DNA from: Pleurotus djamor
Taxonomy: Eukaryota; Basidiomycota; Agaricomycetes; Agaricales; Pleurotaceae
Assembly: GCA_029747585.1 (NCBI GenBank)
Contig: JAPEVF010000101.1
Span: 1 to 64,000 of the forward strand
Direction: 5' to 3'
Length of the DNA stretch: 64,000 bases
In this document: positions 46,376-57,458 of the stretch, piece by piece
Position numbering within the stretch: position 1 is the stretch's first letter
Layout: each line of letters starts with the position of its first letter
Position numbers and translations under genes: made by a program
The notes under the pieces: generated by a model
Told to the model about the DNA's origin: nothing
What the model saw: only the letters and a program-made list of their open reading frames with translations
Databases searched by the model: none

Positions 46376-47420
46376 CTACATGAGGACACACCCGCCTTTA
46401 GGGCAACCTTCGGGAAACTCCACAAAGAAATTGTAGTTGTCTGCGTTGTTGACGGCGTAGTCTGGATCCTTCGTAGCAAGATCGGCACAAGCTTTGGGTC
46501 CATACACTTCCTTCCCGTATCGCCCGTTATGTTTACCAGCCTTTGAGTTGGTTCCTTCGACAGCGAGGACGACCTGTGCACTCTTGGGAAGGCGGAACTT
46601 CTCGTTATAATGTGTTGCCTCATGAATGATGGTGGAAGCCTGGACAAAATGTGTCACCCCGAGTAAACTGTAGGTATGATTGATATTTGACGTACCCTAG
46701 TTAAGTCATTCGCTGTCCAGAACATAGAGCAAAGGTGGACCTCAGAGAAGCTACGCATCGTTTGATCTCAAAGGGAGGGGTTTCAAGGGAAAATAGACGC
46801 ACTATAAGGGATCGCCAGAGTTGCATACGGCGTAGGTCCAAAGCTTTGAAATAGTCCCACATCTCTCGGTGTCACAGTGGTACGACCAGTTATCGAAATC
46901 GTAGTAGTGAGTGAGGGCGTCGAACATGTCGTACACTCGCTTGTAGCGTTCGTCTGTGTACGCGCCAAACCATGTAGTGTACCTCTTGAGGTTCGGGTGA
47001 GCGGCACCAGGTATTGGCCCCATCCCATTCAAGTAGCTAGGTCAATAAGCGGTGGTTAGTCGTTGAGGTGTGCGAGATTCTGCTGCTCTCAAGGCAAGTT
47101 ACCCACTTCCATGCATTATTGGCCAGCATCTTGGCCTCCGTCACTGCCTTCCGGATTTTTTCAATTTTGTCTGGATTGTTGTCGCAGTTCTTGATGTTCT
47201 CAATGCGCACCAGCTGCGAAGCGGTATTCGCTGATACTTGAGAATTGTCCACAGCTCGGACTAGGTTCGTCGTGGAATCTGGTGTGCCCGAATGAAAAGG
47301 GTGAGGGGTAAAATCAATGCATGGTAAAAAGGAAGCGTACGCACGGGTAGGACTGCCATAGGCGACAAGACCACAGAGGACAGCCAATGCGAGTACACGA
47401 GTTGAAAACGACTTGAACAT
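46376..47420 (-). CDS. Secreted zinc metallopeptidase A (M35, peptidyl-Lys type)
   Basis: ATG at 47420 gives a signal peptide, MFKSFSTRVLALAVLCGLVA. After an intron the mature region has LVRIENIKNC and AKMLANNAWKW, then the YTDERYKRVYDMFDAL and CDTERCGTISKLWTYAVCN block. The catalytic exon carries STIIHEATHYNE (the HExxH zinc motif) and KEVYGPKACADLA followed by NNADNYNFFVEFPEGC. This is the layout of Aspzincin-type M35 peptidases such as the basidiomycete peptidyl-Lys metallopeptidases, where a downstream Asp supplies the third zinc ligand. It would act extracellularly on protein substrates. Its paralogue B lies at 56415. A TATA-like element is present near 47480, about 60 bp upstream. Confidence 0.82.
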
Positions 47421-48058
47421 GTTTAGCTGAATCTTCGGACCTGAAGAGGCTGAGAGACAGGATATGAGCAATGGAGAGTTTTATACCTTCGTCAGTCCGT
47501 CTGATTAGTGTCTAAAATAAAACAGTTAGATGCAGGCACCAATGCTTGCGACAATGGAAGTCGGGTTCATGATGTTAGCATGCTCGGAATTCAATTCAAT
47601 CCGCTGTCTTCGAAGATCACGGAGCAGCTAATTCCTGGTGCACGGCTAGGTTGGCTGAAGGTGGCTGAGCTACGGGCTTTGCAGGCCGCAGGGTATCCCT
47701 ACTTCTCTTTGGTGCCAGCTGGTGAGCAAGATGCTTTCCCCTAAGTCGCAAGGCGGATTAAATCTAGACTAATCAGGGCTGGCGATGTGCTTGGTAAATT
47801 CCCGAAGTCATTTGGTATGAATCTTGCATGGTCTCGGTGGTTTTTCATCTGGTGGATCGGTGGTCTGGGCCTGAAAGTACAGAGGCCAATATTGTTCCAG
47901 TTGATAGAAGTACAAGGAGTGTCCATGCGGAAGCGAGAACTAGGTGTGGATGGGACACAGAGTAGCGTAGAATTTCGATCAAGGCTCTTCAACAAAACTG
48001 CCTTCTACGACCATCGATAGGAAGGGTCCCTGAGCATAGGCTCAGAACGAATGTCACG
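47421..48058. other. Intergenic, M35 A to F-box 3
   Basis: Nothing recognised apart from the metallopeptidase promoter at its left end. Confidence 0.4.
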
Positions 48059-49688
48059 TCATACTAGGCGAACGGACGTACACCACAGGTCAAATTGCCA
48101 TTCCCAGCCATCGGGCTCCCCCATATGTCCTTGATTACAGAAGCTTTTGATGGAGGGTATCATCCTCGCCGCGACTTTCATGGTTTCATAAGCCAGATAC
48201 GCTTGTTTTAGCGGTTTGCATGCGCCTGTGAGCATTTCCGCGATCGTAATGTTGTATAGACCCCACTCGTAGGGTGGATCAACTTCCTTGAGCCAGGTCG
48301 TCTGCACCCAAACCCGTTAGTAGTTCAATCGAGGTCTAAAAAACGATTCTGCATACCGTCAACGGCAAGTCAGGGTCCGAGGGTAACCTTATGAAATACG
48401 TGAGGGTGTGCAAGGAAGGGAAAACCTGGGACATGCGAAGAAGGATGCCTTCATTCAGAGTGTTGGTGAAAAGGTGCAACTCTTTGAGCGATGCTCCCAT
48501 CTTCGATAGGCGAAAAGAATGTATCAGATGGTTGGCTGGATCGTGTTTGGTATAGGGAGACTGTACGTCAAGCTTCAACCGGGTGACGTTGTCGAGCCGG
48601 AGTTGTCCAAGCCATATATTTCGCTGAAATGAACTGGATATAACTATGAGAGTATGGAGCTTTGGGGCTTGAATGGATGAAAAGGAAAATGGGAATGGGC
48701 CGTCGGCGTCTCTAATGGTGATGCAGAGTTCTTGGAGGGTTTGACGGTGCTTGTTGATGAAGCGAGAGAAGCGATCAAGATTTTCTTCACGCAAAGGAGA
48801 AGCGAGCACCAGTCGCTTGAGGCCGGGGATTTGGTCTACAAAATCAGATTCAAGCTATTCAGTAAGCTGAGAGGCGACATACTGATATTGTCTAAAGGTT
48901 CACAGAGTTGTGAGTCACTGTATAGCCTGAGGGAGACAAGGCTCGGGGCGGCGTCGTTGACTACGTCAGCGAACTGCTTAAGATACACTTCAGGGACGGG
49001 CGGGGGAATACCGCGGACAATTGAAAGATTCAGATTCGTCAGATTAGACATTCGGCCGATGAAGACTTTCGAGAGAATCGGAGTCGCTGCCAGAAAGGTA
49101 AGGGAAGATAATGATTCGACGCGACCAGATACCCGAGCCCACAAGTCGTTGAGCATTTTAGTCGAAAATTGGATTGCTTCGTGATTGCTGGTAGACGGAT
49201 AGATGATCAAAGAGTTGAGTTCCACCATACCGCCCGCCGCCTTGAGAAGAGCAGAGAAAAGCTGATCCGCAGTCGGGGGTGGGGCCGGTTTATTCCTACC
49301 AGTAACACGACCAACAAGACTTCTGACAGTCTCGAAACGCCTTTTCGGGACAGGTCGCGGCCTGACCACTGAATTAAAGTCGATGGTGAGTTGATTGACT
49401 CGGCGGGCGAGGTCTGGCCGTTTACTGAGTCGTGAAGGTCAGCTAAGCGGGGCTTCTGATGGAATGAGCGGAATAAAAATTCGGTCACCTGAGGTACACG
49501 ATTCTCGCGTTCAATGCACGAGACACTTTGCCCAGTTGGAGATGCCTGTACGTCGCTTTGTTCGAAGCCTCGAGAAATGCTCGGTTGACACTTCTAAGCG
49601 GCTTCAGGAGCGAGTCCGGAAGATATGAGGCTATCTCGATCCAAAGCTCAAATGGCAAAGCGACGGACATGATGGAAGTTACAGCCAA
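48059..49688 (-). CDS. F-box / leucine-rich-repeat protein 3
   Basis: Starts MAVTSIMSVALPFELWIEIA, then SYLPDSLLKPLRSVNRAFLE, an F-box. An intron with donor GTGACC and acceptor CGACTCAG joins ARIVYLS to KRPDLARRVNQLTIDFNSVV in frame. The body has repeated leucine patterns (ELNSLIIYPST, RVESLSSLTFLAAT, LSNLTNLNLSIV, SLKELHLFTNTL, FPSLHTLTYFIRL). The final exon reads TTWLKEVDPPYEWGLYNITI, then ACKPLKQAYLAYETMKVAAR, MIPSIKSFCNQGHMGEPDG. The C-terminal block (MIPSIKSFCNQGH) corresponds to FIPNIRSFVNTGH in F-box 1, so the two are paralogues sharing the last intron. It is likely an SCF substrate receptor with unknown target. Confidence 0.72.
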
Positions 49689-49854
49689 GAAGGTGTTGCC
49701 TAAACGAACGTGCGTCTACGCGGAGGTGACAATCACATGGTCGCCTCACTAGGAGTCTTAGGGGTCTCAGTAGTCGACGTCCTGAGGTCCAGAGTGTAGA
49801 TCGCTTGTAATATAACCATTCTCTCTTTCTAAGGTGGTATACATGTTCCTTGGA

Positions 49855-50555
49855 CTAAGGGTACCTAGCGAACTCCCACTTGGCACTGTCAGCCTGAAAA
49901 AAAGAAATATTAGCGCGTTATGTATGATGTCAGAAGGTATTCTCACATAGACATATCCTACGCAGCGGAGTGGTCAGTGCGCGTTTGATGCTACAACTGT
50001 ATGAATCACGTACCAACTGCAGAGGCGGCGCTAGAAATGCACGCATCGCGAAGACCATACATATTCACATCAACTTGATGGGAGGTGACTAGAATGCGGT
50101 TTTCAGTATTATTGAAGTTCAGATTCGAACCATAAATATTACCAAAGCAGTCCGGGAAGTGCTCGCCAGTTCTGCACGAAGCATAGCATCGGCAACCACC
50201 ACTGAAGGCACCAAGGTCTCCCCTGAAGGACAGGAATCCATCAGACCGAGTGGACATTAACGATTTCAACGTCCTGATACACTGTAATTCATACATTCTT
50301 AGTTATTGGTGGCTGGGAGGGTTGTAGAGCCCACTTACGATGCCGGCATTGTTGGTGTCGCATGATCCACGGCTTCCATTTGTACCACAGACGTATTGAT
50401 TCTGTCGCACTTCAAGAGTGGCTGCGCTGGCGAGGACAGCGATGAGTCCAAAGAAGAGTGCAACTAAGGGAGAGAGAAAGATTATGATTGTCAGCAAAAG
50501 GATCGGAGGGAGTGGCTCGTGGCTGACCTTTGAGGAGGGTGCTGGAGAATTGCAT
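49855..50555 (-). CDS. Small secreted cysteine-rich protein
   Basis: ATG at 50555 begins MQFSSTLLK, spliced to VALFFGLIAVLASAATLEVR. This is a clear signal peptide with an Ala-x-Ala cleavage site. Four further splices give a mature region with eight cysteines: VCG, SCD, ICI, GCRC, SCR, DCF and ACI. The last two exons read AVGYVY and ADSAKWEFARYP, ending at TAG 49855-49857. The total is about 156 residues. No known domain is evident. Size, secretion and cysteine content are those of the small secreted proteins of basidiomycetes, a class that includes effectors and cell-wall proteins. A TATATATA box lies near 50612, about 55 bp upstream. Confidence 0.68.
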
Positions 50556-52613
50556 GGCTTGATAGACTTGAAGCTTCTGGATGAGGCTGGAGAGAAGAGA
50601 TAACTGAGAATGAGTATATATATCATCAAGAGTGCGGTCTAAATTTAGACTCCAACAATATTCCTTGAGTCTAAGGGGTTATCGTCTTCCAGGCGGTAAG
50701 GAGATTGAGAACCCCGATGGTGACGGATGATACGGAGGAACATTATGAAAGTGCTGTTATCATGCCGCGAAGCCAGTTGTGCTGGGCGTGGACGTCTTCG
50801 ATGACTTTCAAGAAGCGTGGCTCGGTCCGGAAGCAAAGTGATGGATTGAGAAATTTACCGGACTTATCCCCAAAGAAAATGATCATCGAAGGGCTTGCTC
50901 ATAAGAAATCGCTACGACCTCCACGGAAAGTAAGGTACGACCAAGGAGATGGACGGCACATCGTTCTTCGGCATTCATTAAAATGATATGTCCGTGCCGA
51001 GTCACCGAGAAGGACGTGCTTTTGATGGTGATAATGTTCGCAGACCGTGAGCACTCACAAGCTTTGAAGTGAAACTCATGATACACATCGGAAACTTGGG
51101 ACCGGGCTTTGAACCATGGGCTATCATCGCCGACACCTACGTCCATAATTGCCGGGTGAACGGAAATCTTACCTTGAGCCTCCATAGCTTTTTCATCGGA
51201 GCGCACCTATTCAGACGCGATTCGAAAGACGGTGCCAGTACTGATCTAGAATGCTGTCGCGAATTTCGTTGGAGCGTCAGGCATTGGCAATGGGTAGGGA
51301 CAATCCTGTTGTTGGGTTCAGATTCCAGCATGTCTACATATGAGACGTTAATTATGCAGCGAAAATTTGCTTAATTCCGGATTGGAATGAAGCGTGGTTC
51401 GGAGGGACACCTGGCGAAGGNTAGCGGGGGTCTGAGATGGCCATCAACAGGGAAGTTGCCGCGGAGTTGCTGATCTAGTTCGGAGGATAAAGTTTGGATC
51501 CCAGAGGATTGAACAGCAAACTGATCGGCACTGCGCAGCCTGAGCTGCTCCGCAGTGAGCACGAGAGGGGAAGAAAGCTGACTCTTACAAAGGCGTGGCC
51601 GTATGGTTTCAAAATAAGGCCAGTCCGAGTCTAAGCTGGATAAAAGGTGGCCAAAGAAGAGATATTCGGCCAGCCGCCACATGTGAGCTGCGTGTTGAAA
51701 GGCTGGTGGAAGGCTATGTACGTGTGAACCATAGAGTGAAGTGGTTTTTGAAGATATCATGGACTCACCTTCAATGTTGTTGGAGCCATAGAAAAATCAT
51801 ACCATAGTGCTCTGAACGCGTCGCTGGGGCAGAGGTAAGAAGAAAAAAAGGGTTGAAGGGAACCAAGCGCTTAGCTTCAGCGCGCGTCGCGCGACCGCGT
51901 TTTAGGGGACAACTTGGGGACAACGGCTTGAAACATTGTATACCAACTAAATAGACTTGGGGGTTGGCCAGATCAAAGAGGCTGATAGAAAGAACTGGGC
52001 CACATGCGATGATCACAAGCCTGCAGGTTTTCATAGACGATGAATCCTGCATTGTCTCGGTTTTATGAGATGTGCAATCGATCATCTGGAGGTCCGTACA
52101 TGTTGGAAAAGATCCACTAATAAAAAGCCTATGAAGTACAGAATACAGAATGAAAACGCCGTCTCTGCCCTCCGTCGCCATTGTTCGTGAGCCCGCGTCT
52201 CGCATGTCAGGGGTTGACTCCTTTGTGCAGATATTCGGGAAACCAAGAGTAACTTTGAATTTCCGCGATCGTGACTTGTGGTGATCGCGTCTCTCTCCCT
52301 TCCTCCCATACCACAAACTGGTGAACACAAAATAATTGTCTCTTCTTCGCTTCTGGGATGGATCCTTCCGAAATGAACGACTGGATATCCAGGATGCCCC
52401 GTGGTACCTCATGGATGGTGAGTTTCGAGCTCTACGCGCTGTGGCCTGGTCGTTAACCACAGCGCGTCATAGATTCAAATGGCTATGGATGAGTACCTCA
52501 AAAGCAGCCTCTTCCCAAGTGAGTGATACCTACGCGATCTTTGATTATCCTCTGAAGCTTTGCAAGGTCAAGGCCCACTCGATCTCAGAAGCCTGTTGAG
52601 GCCGCTGTCCAAG
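50556..52613. other. Two kb without a supported gene
   Basis: Minus frames of 100-230 codons at 50883-51206, 51371-51760 and 51771-52460 carry no recognisable motif, and the last is rich in arginine and serine in the way of an antisense shadow. A GC-rich palindromic patch (CGCGCGTCGCGCG) sits near 51880. An N is present at 51421. Confidence 0.4.
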
Positions 52614-53972
52614 ATGTCCAAGGAGGCATTAGAATATATACCGGATCAACTCATCCTCACTACGCCGCGGCCTCTCGTACCTTTGGCTGTTGACCATCCC
52701 TTTGAGCACGCGCCCTCTACCACCATTGCTCGTCGAATTGCAGCTGGACTGCTATCGCCCGATGACTTGGAAGCATTAGAATATATGGATGAAGTTGCTC
52801 TTGCGCCGGTCGAGACTGTGGCCGCGCCGATCAATGACCAACCACAAGGTCCTCAGACCGAGGCTCATGAGCCCGAAGCCCCCTCCAAAGAAGATAACCC
52901 CGAAGAAGATACCGCGCTTCCCCCTACTCCCGTGGTGAATGAGGCCAAGCCTGAGGTTCGCTACGACGACGAACCAACTGAAGAAGACAGGCAGCCAATC
53001 TTCCTCATTCCATCCACGCTCCAGGACGCGGCACCTGTGGGACAGACATATCCCACCTCTATTGCATCGCGTAGCAGTGGTAGCTCGAGCTCGATCAACT
53101 CAGGTGCTTCGCGGGATAGTCAAGCGACATTTTTCGCGACTATTCGCTCCTCAAGCTCCTCCACTCTCAGGGACGGGCCAGCCATCATTGTGGCTTATGA
53201 CAAGGTCGAGACTACAAGAGTTGAGCCCGCTCCCGTCTGCGGCGACCCCGCCGAGGACGCGGATACTCATACTATTCATGGAGTCGTCTTGCAAGCTCCA
53301 GACGCCCATGAACAAGGTGTTGAAGGAGAAGACGAGCTAACTGCCGAAGAAGTGAGCCAAGGGCTATCCACCCCAAAGTGTCTCGCCCCTCACGATGGTT
53401 TGATGATGACTCCCTCACCCAAGTACTTGACGCCTCGCGTGACGGCTTCCCGCTCAGACACGGCGTCCGTGTTTTCAGGACGCTCTTCCAACTCCGGATG
53501 GTCGAGGAGGCGATTCCTCCCCGGTTTCAAGGGGCCGTCGAAGAAATCTTCCTTCCTCTTCCAAAGCACATCTGCGAACTTGACCCCACCCACCTCTCCA
53601 TTCGCATCGTCCTCCCTGGCGGCTACCTCGCCTCTCGCCGTGGAATCGACCTCCTCTCTATTCTCCGCATTTTCCCCAGCTACGGAGAAAGGAAAAGGTC
53701 CCATCAGGAAGTCTATATTCCACTTCCAACCTTCTTCGATCATCAGAGATGCCCCGCTCACTGGGTCTTCACTCAACGTCTCTTCATCTCTCGGTTCGGA
53801 GTCGACCTGCTCCCTTGAATCCGCGTTTACGCCCACTCCCGAAGAGCCAAACAAGCAGTCCCTCGAGAACTCGCCCAAGAAGAAGAGAAAACACTTCTTT
53901 ACCAGAAATTCGAAGCTCGTCACCACCCTGTGTGGTCTTGTTGGCGGTAAAACCTCCTCCGCAACCAAGTAA
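52614..53972 (+). CDS. Ser/Pro-rich low-complexity protein, unrecognised
   Basis: A single uninterrupted frame of about 450 residues; the start at 52614 (MSKEALEYIPDQLI) is preferred over an upstream in-frame ATG at 52560. I do not recognise a domain. The first 100 residues contain two similar phrases (ALEYIPD and ALEYMDE). The middle is acidic and proline-rich (EEDTALPPTPVVNEAKPEVR). The C-terminal third holds an imperfect internal duplication of about 55 residues: KGPSKKSSFLFQ to SLFSAFSPATE, then KGPIRKSIFHFQ to SLESAFTPTPE. It ends with a basic patch SPKKKRKHFF that could be a nuclear localisation signal. Absence of introns sets it apart from most neighbours. It may be a disordered regulatory or scaffold protein. 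Confidence 0.55.
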   Translation: MSKEALEYIPDQLILTTPRPLVPLAVDHPFEHAPSTTIARRIAAGLLSPDDLEALEYMDEVALAPVETVAAPINDQPQGPQTEAHEPEAPSKEDNPEEDTALPPTPVVNEAKPEVRYDDEPTEEDRQPIFLIPSTLQDAAPVGQTYPTSIASRSSGSSSSINSGASRDSQATFFATIRSSSSSTLRDGPAIIVAYDKVETTRVEPAPVCGDPAEDADTHTIHGVVLQAPDAHEQGVEGEDELTAEEVSQGLSTPKCLAPHDGLMMTPSPKYLTPRVTASRSDTASVFSGRSSNSGWSRRRFLPGFKGPSKKSSFLFQSTSANLTPPTSPFASSSLAATSPLAVESTSSLFSAFSPATEKGKGPIRKSIFHFQPSSIIRDAPLTGSSLNVSSSLGSESTCSLESAFTPTPEEPNKQSLENSPKKKRKHFFTRNSKLVTTLCGLVGGKTSSATK

Positions 53973-54698
53973 TAGCCTCTTCATGATACACCCATCATAC
54001 GTCCCGTTCAATCCTTCTGATCTATCAATGAGCCACACTTTCAGCTGTTGTTGTATCATCATCCTAAGCGACCACACTCCTTTACATGTTTTATTATCAT
54101 TAATTATCATTATTTACTGGAACCTACTTCACCGCTCTTTCACGGATATGTATTTCACACTTCTATATAATTTATTATGTATCCTCTACTCGATGCAATG
54201 CATCCCGAGTGAGCTTGAGACATCGAGTTTGGCGCGATGTTGTCCAAGCGAAGACCCGACAAATGCAGGTTCATCACAGTGATGATCAAGTGATGATGGC
54301 GGAAAATTCTGAGTCGTATCTCTCAATGGACTCTATGGGATAACGTTGGCATCATCGGCCTGGATTGATTGATATTGATATTGATGAGTGTGAGAAATGT
54401 ATTTCCCACAGTCAAAGACATCAATACTTCCCGAAAGTCCTAGAGTGCAAGCGCCCATCCTCGTCTTGTCCTCCCAACAGTCCACGTTTCGAACCCGATT
54501 TCCAGACTTCAGGTCGTTTAATGAGCTACTTTGGAGGTGAAAATGTGCTATTATAGCTCCCCCGAACGCTTGATAGTCAATTCGCATCGCCCCCCGCCTC
54601 GTTTCTTGCCCGAATTTCGGTCTTTGTTAGGTTTTGGTCTGTGCCCCAATCATTGCTGCACGCGAATAGCACACAGAGATAATGGAAACGATGAAAAG
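53973..54698. other. Intergenic, A+T-rich after 54040
   Basis: No gene recognised. Probably the 3' region of the low-complexity gene and the promoter of the secreted Gly-rich gene. Confidence 0.4.
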
Positions 54699-54705
54699 TA
54701 TAAAA
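54699..54705 (+). promoter_or_regulatory. TATA box of the Gly-rich secreted protein
   Basis: TATAAAA is about 130 bp upstream of the ATG at 54831. A leader intron with GTAAGT at about 54743 and CCCAG at about 54820 fits between. Confidence 0.45.
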
Positions 54706-54830
54706 TGTCATCTGAACCAGACTTGCAAAACACAGAGCCACTCCTCAGAGACTCATAAGCCAGTAAGTATTTGCTTTCATTCAGAATAGTTCACTAGATA
54801 ACTGATGTCGACCATCCCAGGCACCACAAG

Positions 54831-55181
54831 ATGTTCTTCGCTGTTTCCATCAAGACAGTCGTTGCCCTTGCTATGCTTGGCTCGGTGCTCGGTGCACCCA
54901 TCCAGTTGTCTACGGACAACCAAAATCTTGACCTCCCCATCGTGGGTGGTCTCGTAAATAGTCTGCCCATCGTTGGCCCTATTCTCAACTCCCTGACTGG
55001 TACACTCGGCGGTCTGCCCATAGTCGGAGGACTTTTGGGCGGTCTCGGCGGTGGAATTGGCGGAAGCTTGAACGTTGGTGTCCCTGGTTTGGGCGCCGTT
55101 GGCGTGTCGGCTGGTGCTTCGGCTGGTGTCCCCGTCGCAGCTGTAGTTCCTCAGAGTATCAACACCGGAGCCGCGGCTTAA
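54831..55181 (+). CDS. Small secreted glycine-rich hydrophobic protein
   Basis: The single coding exon gives 116 residues. MFFAVSIKTVVALAMLGSVL followed by GAPIQ is a signal peptide. The mature part has three copies of an LPIVGG/LPIVGP phrase (LPIVGGLVNS, LPIVGPILNS, LPIVGGLLGG), then a long Gly/Ala/Val-rich tail (GGLGGGIGGSLNVGVPGLGA). It has no cysteines, so it is not a hydrophobin. The composition suggests a cell-wall-associated or self-assembling surface protein. No family is recognised. The start is set by the signal peptide and by the leader intron just upstream. Confidence 0.62.
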   Translation: MFFAVSIKTVVALAMLGSVLGAPIQLSTDNQNLDLPIVGGLVNSLPIVGPILNSLTGTLGGLPIVGGLLGGLGGGIGGSLNVGVPGLGAVGVSAGASAGVPVAAVVPQSINTGAAA

Positions 55182-56320
55182 ATACGGTTCGCTCTTTCTT
55201 ACCCGTTTCGTCACTTTCGTATGTCTCATGCTCAAATCGCAGGTATTTGGAATGACGTTACGCTACATTGACTTGTATGCCTCCTCTATATCTCAATAGA
55301 GTAGAGTCGCACGAGATCGACATCGTCTGTGATTTTAGCGGCACGAAAGCTTCTACGCTCCACGCACGAACTTCAAGACCTTTTATTTTACTCACCTCCT
55401 CTATCGCCTACTAGACTATCGGTGAACAATACATCATATCTGCGCCTACCGCCATGCATCGGTTCTGGAAGAATTGCGCGTACCTACGTGCGTCATTTTG
55501 GGATCGGAAAACTGTTCATGACTTCAAGAATCAACACCACAAAGACGAACGTCGATCGCGCTCGCTGAGTCAATATACATAGAAGTTTTCTTCATGATGC
55601 TTCTCGTGTATACAGTGCACATTAGAGTATGTACCACATCATCGTGGTGCCTGGACGAATCGGAGTGGCACTTGACACTTCCTTTCTTGATCAATCTACT
55701 CATCTTCGCGACCTACAGCGCGTTTCGCTCTCTTGTATCAGTAAAGCATTTGGAAGCACTCAAGCGCTTGCCTACAAGTCTCCACTCGTCGAAAACAAGC
55801 GCGATTGAGGTGAATTATACTCGTCCCTGTCTCAGAAAAGGTGATCCCTATCGCCGTTTGTTTAGGTCGCCGAACGGCTTTGTGGCACATCGTCGACGGT
55901 TAGCTGTTCAAGCTCAGAAAAATTCCGACTTTCACGGTCAATGGAACACCACACTATAACTGCGAACTAACATTTACACTGACAGTCACAGATGAACAAG
56001 CACCGTTTCAACGAGCTACGGGCTTGAGTCCCCGTTCAAAACGTTTATCAACATTAACAAGAAGGCCCCGTGCTCAACGGTTGGTCTAGTAGGATTCTAC
56101 TAGGATGCTGTTGTTCCGAAGAGTAATGTTGCTATAGCGAACTACTTCATGGTGACCTGGCTAACGCTTCCATTGGCTTTAGTTGAACTATACTTCCACA
56201 TTGTGTGGGGTTTAGCTCCGTAATCAAGCTGCAAGATTTCGAGTCTTCCAGTCATCCAGCGACGGGCGTATGCTTGGATGTCGTGGAGGCTTGAGGAGGC
56301 GACCCTCATTCGCCGAATCG
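55182..56320. other. Intergenic, nothing recognised
   Basis: Short frames only. A TATAAGAG element at 56321 probably belongs to the following peptidase gene. Confidence 0.4.
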
Positions 56321-56414
56321 TATAAGAGACCGACCCCTCTGACGTTGTCCAGCATCCGCATCCTCAGCACTCAGCTTAGGGTTTCCAAGGCACATCGCAT
56401 CCTGACAATCAGCC

Positions 56415-57458
56415 ATGTTCTTCCACACTGCTCGAGTCTTCGTCGTCCTTGCCGTGTGCTCCGTCACCCTAGCAAGTCCTGCTGGTAAGATCCTTGTTGT
56501 ATCCGCCAATTTCCTCCGCTGATGCGACTTGCTCTCACTTTCTAGTGTCTGTGAATCAGATGGGACCTGGAAGCGGAGGTTCAAGCTCAAGTTCAGTTCC
56601 TTCCCCTCTCCTGAAAGTCAACCGGGAGAGGAATCTCGTTGGATGTTCTGCGGCGGAATCAGATATGATTGACAAGGCTATCCAAGATGCGACAACAATG
56701 GTGACCGATGCTTGGGCGTAGGTTTATCCTGTCCGTGACTCTATACTCAAACTTATTCTTTTTACACAGCTACTTCGAACGTCTTACCGAACATCCGGAT
56801 CCCACTAGCCCTGACCTTCACCGGTACAAATTGTGGTTCGGTGAATACACCCCAGCGCGGTATAAGGTCGTCCGTGATAGGTTTTACGCCTTCAGACATC
56901 TTTACCAGTTCAACGTTTTTAACTACCGATGCAACCCGAAAGAATGTGGAATGATCCAAAAGTTCTTCACGTTCGCTCGGTGTTATCCAGAGAACAGTTC
57001 GTGGTATGTATTTCGTGGACTTTGCATCTTTTCCCACTTCCTCAAGCACGTTCTTTTGATATTATACAAGGTATCAGAAGGTCGATCTCTGCAGAAAATT
57101 CTTTGAACAGGGCACGCCTGATTCAGAGAGAGTGGGTTCTACTTCTCTCATCTGTACAAATGATGAAACTCAACTCTCCCTCCCTCCGCATTAGGCATCG
57201 ACGCTTGTACATGAAGCTTCTCACTACAGCCACGACTTCTACACTGGTGTGGAATATGACAAACTCCTCCTTTCGCTAAAGGGGACCAACTCAGCAGATC
57301 CCCATAAAACCGAGGTCTATGGCTACAAGGATTGTGCTGCGCTCGCGTCGAATCCTGCTAAAAATGACTACGCGGTGGCAAATGCAGATAACTATGGATA
57401 CTTCCTTGAGTACCCTGATGGGTGTCCGCCGGATGATAAACGCTGTGTTGTTTCTTAA
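56415..57458 (+). CDS. Secreted zinc metallopeptidase B (M35, peptidyl-Lys type)
   Basis: ATG at 56415 opens MFFHTARVFVVLAVCSVTLA with SPA at the cleavage region. After an intron comes a Gly/Ser-rich propeptide start, then LVGCSAAESDMIDKAIQDAT, YFERLTEHPDPTSPDLHRYK, LWFGEYTPARYKVVRDRF and YRCNPKECGMIQKFFTF. A short exon VDLCRKFFEQGTPDSER splices (GTGGGT to CATTAG) to ASTLVHEASHYSHDF, supplying the HExxH zinc motif. The end is VYGYKDCAALA, VANADNYGYFLEYPDGC and CVVS with TAA at 57456-57458. Domain order equals peptidase A, so the two are paralogues 9 kb apart in opposite orientation. It is extracellular protein digestion, with cleavage probably next to lysine as in the characterised family members. 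Confidence 0.82.

Noticed and set aside
51771..52460. 229-codon minus-strand frame
   Set aside because: Arg/Ser-rich with no domain and no homologous neighbour; looks like a chance frame in non-coding DNA.
53378..53968. Long open frames overlapping the Ser/Pro-rich gene (146 codons on plus, 192 on minus)
   Set aside because: They are shadows in low-complexity sequence; only the 52614-53972 frame shows repeats and a coherent protein composition.
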